A DNA stretch of 6,595 nucleotides from the NCBI GenBank assembly GCA_021812905.1, contig JAKAMM010000101.1, positions 1 to 6,595 of the forward strand, read 5' to 3'. Position 1 is the stretch's first letter. Each line of letters begins with the position of its first letter. The notes beneath the pieces were generated by a model. It had not been told where the DNA came from, did not search any database, and worked only from the letters and a program-made list of their open reading frames with translations. Positions 1 to 4,000 of the stretch are shown in pieces. The stretch is from Chloroflexota bacterium (GTDB lineage Bacteria > Chloroflexota > Anaerolineae > Anaerolineales > Villigracilaceae). The position numbers and the translations under genes are program-made.

Positions 1-513
1 GCATTTGCAGTTTGCCTCGCGGTGGGTGCGCTTCAGGAAACACAGGGCCCTCGTCCGGCCTTTCGGTTATCCTTCCATTTTGGTTTATTCCAATTCATCA
101 TGCCGATCATCGGCTGGCTGGCTGGTGAGACCATCGAACCATTTATCCGTGATTACGATCATTGGATTGCTTTTGCTTTGTTGACACTTGTGGGTGGGCG
201 CATGATTTATTCAGCCTTGTTTGCATCTGAAGAAGAATCGCATAGCAATCCCACGCGTGGCTGGACGCTTGTCCTGCTCTCCATCGCGGTGAGCATTGAT
301 GCTCTGGCAATTGGCCTCAGTCTTGGTGTACTCGGTGTATTCGTCTGGTATCCTGCCATTTTGATTGGTGTGGTCACCAGCATTCTTTCACTCGTTGGTC
401 TGCGCGTCGGCCGAATCTTTGGAAAGAAATTTGACAGGCCCGTCAAGATCATCGGCGGGCTTGTGTTAATGGGAATCGGTTTGCGAATTCTGTTGTCCCA
501 CCTTTTGGGTTGA
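1..513 (+). CDS. mntP: MntP-type manganese efflux pump, 5' end outside the window
   Basis: Inner-membrane protein of the MntP (DUF204) family, which exports Mn2+ and protects against manganese excess. The reading frame is open from base 1, so the first visible residues AFAVCLAVGA are the end of the first conserved helix motif, usually preceded by an Asp. The initiating Met and about 15 residues lie outside. The second, internally repeated motif is SIDALAIGLSLGVLG (about base 292 on) and keeps the acidic residue expected in the membrane. Other family hallmarks are PIIGWLAGE, HWIAFALLTLVGGRMI and a C-terminal GGLVLMGIGLRIL. About 170 residues are visible; the family is usually near 190, so only the start is missing. 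A GTG at 22 lies inside the first motif and is not the true start. The gene runs convergently into the DUF92 remnant with only 14 bases between stops and no obvious terminator. Family assignment is firm; transport specificity is inferred from the family. Confidence 0.9.
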   Translation, partial: AFAVCLAVGALQETQGPRPAFRLSFHFGLFQFIMPIIGWLAGETIEPFIRDYDHWIAFALLTLVGGRMIYSALFASEEESHSNPTRGWTLVLLSIAVSIDALAIGLSLGVLGVFVWYPAILIGVVTSILSLVGLRVGRIFGKKFDRPVKIIGGLVLMGIGLRILLSHLLG

Positions 514-527
514 GCATAGTCAACAAT

Positions 528-908
528 TTAGCTCGTTATACTTTTCAGCAAAAACATCGTTGCCACCCCAAATGCCCCGCACGCAAAATTGACCCAGTCA
601 TTATCGAGCCATATCCAGCCGCACGTGTGGACGGTCGGCGTGCCGCAGGTGTACAGCGGATGTTTTTCGGTTTCCTTTTGATCTGTCGGACAAAAGTACA
701 TGGCTTGCACCGTCGCGCCGAGCAGAGAGTCGAACAGCGAGCCAAGTAAACCGCTGAGGGTGATCAGCAGGAAAATTGTCAAATTGTCCCCCAAGGGGAT
801 CCTATCAGTGGGGGAGAAGATGGCGGTCAGCACGCCGATAACGGACGCGCCCAAAAGTGCCGCGCCCGTTCCCCATAACGAGCTCCCGCTTGTCTTGATC
901 TTAAAATA
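528..908 (-). pseudogene. C-terminal remnant of a DUF92 (TIGR00297-type) integral membrane protein
   Basis: The frame encodes 126 residues that look like the C-terminal half of a DUF92 membrane protein, a family of unknown function usually about 230-260 residues long. Visible signatures, in order, are TSGSSLWGTGAALLGA, GLLGSLFDSLLGATVQ, a Cys-containing stretch with KETEKH and CGTPTVHT, and WIWLDNDWVNF, followed by a last hydrophobic helix. Three hydrophobic segments are present. The N-terminal half, including the conserved stretch normally before the TSG motif, is absent. Instead the frame runs straight back into the rpsT stop codon (909-911) with no gap. No convincing start codon with a ribosome binding site precedes it: the first in-frame candidate is a TTG at 852-854, already inside a helix. 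An upstream ATG with a nearby GGAG is in another frame and soon stops. I read it as a truncated gene; expression by coupling to rpsT is possible but unproven. Confidence 0.65.
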
Positions 909-1364
909 CTACTTTGTGGCTGCTTTCTTTGCCGCAGGCTTCTTTCCCTTCGGGGACGATGTCGCGGCTGTTTTTTTTGCGGCAGGTTTCTTCTCAGCCT
1001 TTTCTTTCACCGGCTTTGTTTCGGCGGCTTTTGGCGCTGCCTTCGGTTTGGCTTGCCTGACCGGCTTCTTGACGGGTTCTTTTTCAACGACAGGGGCTTT
1101 GGGTTCTAAGCCTAGCAAAACCAGTTTTTTCATCAGGCGGCCCTTGCGGCGGGCAGCGTTGCGGGGATGAATGGCGCCTCTCTGCGCGGCCTTATCGAGG
1201 GCGCTCAATGCGGCGGAGACGGAAGCTTGTGTCTCCTGTCCGTTTTCGAGGGATATGCGGGCATCTTTTACAGCCGCGCGCGCGTTGCCGCGGAATACGC
1301 GGTTGCGCAAGCGGCGCTTCTCGTTTTGACGATTACGTTTGATCTGAGACTTAATGTTTGCCAA
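909..1364 (-). CDS. rpsT: 30S ribosomal protein S20 with long basic C-terminal tail
   Basis: Primary rRNA-binding protein of the small subunit, which binds 16S rRNA early in 30S assembly. The 151-residue product begins (M/L)ANIKSQIKRNRQNEKRRLRN and carries the C-terminal S20 block around residues 58-81 (KAAQRGAIHPRNAARRKG, then RLMKKL), so the normal core of about 85 residues is complete. Residues 88-151 are an added low-complexity tail rich in Lys, Ala, Pro and Glu with two KKPAAKK repeats, resembling histone H1-like tails. I chose the TTG at 1362-1364 because it aligns exactly with the family's N-terminus and has GGAG eight bases upstream. An in-frame ATG 14 codons further upstream would add non-family sequence and lie upstream of the Shine-Dalgarno. 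E. coli rpsT also starts with UUG, so this start is not unusual for the gene. It is divergent from tilS and followed without a gap by the DUF92 remnant. Confidence 0.93.
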   Translation of the reverse strand: MANIKSQIKRNRQNEKRRLRNRVFRGNARAAVKDARISLENGQETQASVSAALSALDKAAQRGAIHPRNAARRKGRLMKKLVLLGLEPKAPVVEKEPVKKPVRQAKPKAAPKAAETKPVKEKAEKKPAAKKTAATSSPKGKKPAAKKAATK

Positions 1365-1372
1365 GGTCTTTT

Positions 1373-1376
1373 CTCC
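1373..1376 (-). promoter_or_regulatory. Shine-Dalgarno of rpsT
   Basis: GGAG on the minus strand, eight bases before the TTG start. Its spacing supports the TTG rather than the in-frame ATG upstream as the real initiation codon. Confidence 0.75.
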
Positions 1377-1423
1377 AGAAAATTCTTTCCAACGTACACG
1401 GCTCATACACGCCGCGAAGCGGT

Positions 1424-1452
1424 ATTCTACATGAGGGACTTGATTTTGTCTA
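1424..1452 (-). promoter_or_regulatory. Sigma70-type promoter of rpsT
   Basis: Minus strand: -35 TAGACA (1447-1452), a 17-base spacer, and -10 TAGAAT (1424-1429). Each hexamer differs from consensus at one position. Transcription would begin near 1417, leaving a leader of roughly 50 bases before the TTG. A small hairpin, CCGC-TTC-GCGG, lies at about 1411-1421, right at the predicted start. The strength fits a ribosomal protein gene. This is prediction by eye. Confidence 0.6.
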
Positions 1453-1475
1453 GCAAAAACGGGAAAAGTTTTCGA

Positions 1476-1504
1476 GTTACAAACCCGCCTTACTGTGGTT
1501 TAAT
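1476..1504 (+). promoter_or_regulatory. Candidate tilS promoter giving a nearly leaderless mRNA
   Basis: Plus strand: GTTACA (1476-1481), a 17-base spacer, and TTTAAT (1499-1504). They match the sigma70 consensus at four and five of six positions. The predicted transcription start, about 1511, falls at the tilS start codon (ATG 1512-1514), so the message would have little or no leader. That agrees with the lack of a good Shine-Dalgarno there. The evidence is weak, because such matches occur by chance in AT-rich intergenic DNA. Confidence 0.3.
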
Positions 1505-1511
1505 AGGTTTG

Positions 1512-2945
1512 ATGTTGGAAAATATTGAATCCATTCTTCACATACAATGCAAGCTTGACCCCAAGCGGCCTATTATCGTCGGTGTGTCGGGCGGACCGGA
1601 TAGCCTGTGTTTGATGGAAGTTCTGCGCGAGTCGGGCTACCATATTATTGTTGCTCACTTCAACCACCAACTCCGACTTGAAGCAGATAATGATGCCAAG
1701 GCTGTTGAAGATACGGCTTCGCATTTGATGCTCTCTTCCGTCATCGAAGGCGCGGACGTGCGCGCTCATGCTGAAACAGAGAGCCTGTCCATTGAAGAGG
1801 CAGCCCGCAATCTGCGTTATCGTTTTCTGTTCGCACAGGCGCATCGACTCAAAGCCCAGGCTGTCGCGGTGGGGCACACGGCTGACGATCAAGTCGAAAC
1901 CGTATTGATGCACTTCATCCGCGGCGCGGGGCTGAACGGACTTAAAGGCATGGCCTATCGTACGCTCCTGCCGGTCTTCGATCCCGACATTCCCGTCATC
2001 CGCCCATTGCTGGATGTCTGGCGCGAAGAGACCGAAGTTTATTGCGCCTCGCATGGCTTGCGTCCGCATTATGATCCCAGCAACGAATCTTTCAACTTCC
2101 TTCGCAACCGCCTGCGTCATGCGTTGATCCCTACCCTCGAATCTTACAACCCGCGTTTCCGGGAGGCCGTCTGGCGTTCGGTGCAATCGCTTTCATCCGA
2201 TCACGCTTTGTTGACCGAGACCCTCGACTCTTGGTGGAAGAAGTGTGTGATTCAGGAAACGGATGATTTTGTGATGCTGGACTTGTCCTTCCTTGCGACG
2301 CGTTCCGCCGGACTCCAACGTAACCTGATCCGCCATGCGGTTGAGCGCCTCATTCCCGGACAGGAAACGGTCTTTGCGGTTCTGGAGCGTGCCGCGGCCT
2401 TTATAGCGGATTCCGCGCGCGTGCGCATGGATCTGACCGGCAGTTTGATTCTCTTCCGCGAGGGCGATGCGCTTTATATCTCAAAGCCGGATGCGCGGCT
2501 TCCGTTCGATTGCTGGCCGCAATTACCCGCACAAACTGATTCATTCGCGGTTTCCCTGCCAGGTCATTTTGACATTGCTGGCGGCTGGCGATTCTCTTCG
2601 GAGCGTTGGCGGCTTCCGGCTTTCGCGTGGGAACAATCCTCTCGAAACGATGACCGCTTCCAGGTCTGGTTGGATGCGGATGGTTTGCCGGGCAATTTGG
2701 AGTTGCGCGTCCGTCATGATGGTGACGTCTTCGAGCCGCTCGGCATGAAGGGTCATTCGCAAAAGTTGTCTGATTTCTTCACCAACGCCAAGACGCCGCA
2801 GCGTGCGCGTGACCGCTGGCCTTTATTGTGTTCGGGAGATGCGGTGATTTGGGTACCGGGGTATCGTCCGGCGGAATCTTTTAAGTTGAAGGAAGAATCG
2901 CGCAAGATCGTTTATTTTTCTTTGACACGGCCATCGGATAAATGA
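1512..2945 (+). CDS. tilS: tRNA(Ile)-lysidine synthetase TilS
   Basis: Cytoplasmic enzyme that joins lysine to C34 of the tRNA-Ile with a CAU anticodon, using ATP, so that it reads AUA codons and is charged with Ile rather than Met. It is essential in most bacteria. The 477-residue product has the N-type PP-loop SGGPDS at residues 26-31, HFNHQLR at 49-55, the family block ARNLRYRFL near 98-106 and GHTADDQVET at 121-130. A middle region follows, then the C-terminal TilS domain, with GDVFEPLGMKG (404-414), KLSDFF (418-423) and RARDRWPLL (431-439), and WVPGYR at 447-452. Length is slightly above E. coli TilS (about 430) and normal for the family. The frame stays open far upstream, antisense to rpsT, but the family homology begins at the ATG at 1512. 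The Shine-Dalgarno is poor (AGG only). It is divergent from rpsT and converges on the Xer-like gene across a shared hairpin. Confidence 0.95.
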   Translation: MLENIESILHIQCKLDPKRPIIVGVSGGPDSLCLMEVLRESGYHIIVAHFNHQLRLEADNDAKAVEDTASHLMLSSVIEGADVRAHAETESLSIEEAARNLRYRFLFAQAHRLKAQAVAVGHTADDQVETVLMHFIRGAGLNGLKGMAYRTLLPVFDPDIPVIRPLLDVWREETEVYCASHGLRPHYDPSNESFNFLRNRLRHALIPTLESYNPRFREAVWRSVQSLSSDHALLTETLDSWWKKCVIQETDDFVMLDLSFLATRSAGLQRNLIRHAVERLIPGQETVFAVLERAAAFIADSARVRMDLTGSLILFREGDALYISKPDARLPFDCWPQLPAQTDSFAVSLPGHFDIAGGWRFSSERWRLPAFAWEQSSRNDDRFQVWLDADGLPGNLELRVRHDGDVFEPLGMKGHSQKLSDFFTNAKTPQRARDRWPLLCSGDAVIWVPGYRPAESFKLKEESRKIVYFSLTRPSDK

Positions 2946-2947
2946 TG

Positions 2948-2979
2948 AAAAATCCGGCAGATGCGCCGGACTTTTTTTA
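2948..2979. terminator. Bidirectional rho-independent terminator between tilS and the Xer-like gene
   Basis: Perfect 6-bp stem TCCGGC / GCCGGA (2953-2958 and 2965-2970) with a six-base loop. It is followed on + by C and seven T, and preceded by five A that become a T-run for the minus strand. It lies two bases after the tilS stop and just beyond the stop of the converging gene, so it can end both transcripts. Confidence 0.85.
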
Positions 2980-2980
2980 T

Positions 2981-3874
2981 TTAAGATGCCTCGCTCAATT
3001 GTTTCAACTTGAAGTGGATTTCGCGCCATTGTATTTTTGAAATTCCCATGCGTTGACGAATTTTATCCGGCTCCATGCCTGATTGAAAATCGCGCAGGAA
3101 ACACGTCCAGCGGCACATGTCGAAGGACAAGTGTTTGGTCAAGCCTGCTTCTTCTCCAATATCTTCGAGCAGATATTCCAACCGGCGCGGCGACCACGGA
3201 AAGAGTTGATCCACCGGCCGGTATTGCGCGAGATATTCATTGTAGGCGGGCAGCCAATCTTCGGAAAGTTCAAGCTTGCGTTCCTTGTAGCGATTGGCCG
3301 GGCTGGCGTAGCGGATGAAAACCTGCGGGCCATCCTTGTCTTCCAGGTCAACGTGATTGATGTGGATGCCGAGACATTCGCTTTTCTTGATTCCTGTAAT
3401 GAGCAAAAGATGCAGGAGCGTGAACAGACGCGCATCCGGTTTTATGTCGCGGCGATGACGGTCGGCGGCGGCCATCGCCAGGTTGACTTCGTCCTCTGTC
3501 AGCACCTGGGGCAGGGGACTGATGGCGGAGCGTTGCAAGACTTTTTCAGCCGGATCGCCGACGATGGCCCCGTATTGGCTCAGCCAGCGGAAAAAGGATT
3601 TTGTGGAGGTAATGCGGCGTGCCAGCGTTTTCGGGCTGCACGGAATGTCGCGTTCTTTTTCCATCCACGTGAAGAAGCGGTTGAGATCGTTCGTAGTGAT
3701 CGCGCCGATGGTTTTATCGAGAGCGAGAAACTGTGTCAATAAACGAACATCCGATAAAAATGCCTTGACCGTGTTGGGTGAGCGTCCCTGATCGTAAAGG
3801 AACATTTCCCAGGCCTTGAAGGCCGGGACGAGGGATGTATTTGAATTGATGTGCGCGGATTCTTTGGAAGGCAT
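2981..3874 (-). CDS. XerC/XerD-like tyrosine recombinase with degenerate active site
   Basis: The 297-residue product has the two-domain layout of Xer/phage-type tyrosine recombinases. An N-terminal core-binding (SAM-like) helical domain spans about residues 15-105 (FLYDQGRSPNTVKAFLSDVRL; SPKTLARRITSTKSFFRWL). A linker PLPQVLTEDEV follows, then a catalytic-type domain. Aligned by eye to E. coli XerD, the first catalytic Arg is Lys163 (TGIKKSECLG). The first His is Asp252 and the following Arg is kept (Arg255). The next position is Trp256, as in Cre. The LGH motif reads MGI (Ile278), and the tyrosine position is His287. The beta-hairpin Lys is uncertain. Strand cleavage is therefore not expected. 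The frame is clean, so this looks like a maintained non-catalytic DNA-binding protein rather than a decayed gene. The ATG at 3872-3874 has a near-perfect GAAAGGAGG just upstream; an in-frame TTG at 3952 overlaps the promoter. Function unknown; inactive Xer-like proteins are known in streptococci. Confidence 0.82.
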   Translation of the reverse strand: MPSKESAHINSNTSLVPAFKAWEMFLYDQGRSPNTVKAFLSDVRLLTQFLALDKTIGAITTNDLNRFFTWMEKERDIPCSPKTLARRITSTKSFFRWLSQYGAIVGDPAEKVLQRSAISPLPQVLTEDEVNLAMAAADRHRRDIKPDARLFTLLHLLLITGIKKSECLGIHINHVDLEDKDGPQVFIRYASPANRYKERKLELSEDWLPAYNEYLAQYRPVDQLFPWSPRRLEYLLEDIGEEAGLTKHLSFDMCRWTCFLRDFQSGMEPDKIRQRMGISKIQWREIHFKLKQLSEAS

Positions 3875-3878
3875 GTCG

Positions 3879-3919
3879 CCTCCTTTCGTGGAAAGGCCTT
3901 TTATGGCGTGTAGCCTTTC
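3879..3919 (-). promoter_or_regulatory. Leader of the Xer-like gene: strong Shine-Dalgarno within alternative hairpins
   Basis: On the mRNA strand the leader carries GAAAGGC (3913-3919), GCCTTTC (3891-3897) and GAAAGG (3882-3887). The last is the 5' part of the Shine-Dalgarno GAAAGGAGG, four bases before the ATG. The middle segment can pair with the first (7 bp, 15-base loop) or with the third (6 bp, 3-base loop), but not both. The second pairing would partly hide the ribosome binding site. The predicted transcription start (about 3917) falls inside the first segment, so the first hairpin may be incomplete. The repeats are seen directly; regulation is inference. Confidence 0.5.
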
Positions 3920-3923
3920 GTAT

Positions 3924-3952
3924 AGGATAGCTAATAATCGAGGGGATGTCAA
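3924..3952 (-). promoter_or_regulatory. Sigma70-type promoter of the Xer-like gene
   Basis: Minus strand: a perfect -35 TTGACA (3947-3952), a 17-base spacer and -10 TATCCT (3924-3929, four of six matches). Transcription would begin near 3917 and give a leader of about 43 bases. This places the Xer-like gene in its own transcription unit, separate from uvrA upstream. Confidence 0.65.
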
Positions 3953-3958
3953 CTGTTA

Positions 3959-3990
3959 AGACCTCCGAGTTTTGAAAAACTCGGAGGTCT
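3959..3990. repeat. Perfect 15-bp inverted repeat between uvrA and the Xer-like gene
   Basis: AGACCTCCGAGTTTT (3959-3973) and its exact reverse complement (3976-3990) are separated by two bases. It lies 10 bases after the uvrA stop and 6 bases upstream of the -35 box of the Xer-like promoter. It could form a strong hairpin ending uvrA transcription, but only a few T follow on that strand, so it is not a standard terminator. It could instead be an operator or one copy of a dispersed palindromic element. Confidence 0.85.
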
Positions 3991-4000
3991 GGTTGCTCTT

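Noticed and set aside
822..880. ATG with an upstream GGAG (about 878) as a start for the DUF92 fragment.
   Set aside because: The ATG is in a different frame and meets a stop after about 23 codons, so it cannot produce the DUF92 sequence.
700..1170. Open frame on + opposite rpsT, with Phe/Ala-rich translation.
   Set aside because: It is the complement of the Lys/Ala-rich S20 tail; such composition keeps the opposite strand free of stops.
1167..1511. Upstream in-frame extension of tilS by 115 codons.
   Set aside because: It is antisense to rpsT and has no TilS homology. The family N-terminus with its PP-loop follows the ATG at 1512 at the expected distance.
3875..3952. Longer N-terminus of the Xer-like protein starting at a TTG at 3952.
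   Set aside because: The start would overlap the -35 box, and the added residues include the leader repeats. The ATG at 3874 has a near-perfect Shine-Dalgarno.
3959..3990. Inverted repeat as a dif-like recombination site for the Xer-like protein.
   Set aside because: dif sites have about 11-bp imperfect arms around a 6-base centre. This is a perfect 15-bp repeat with a 2-base centre, and the neighbouring protein lacks the catalytic tyrosine.
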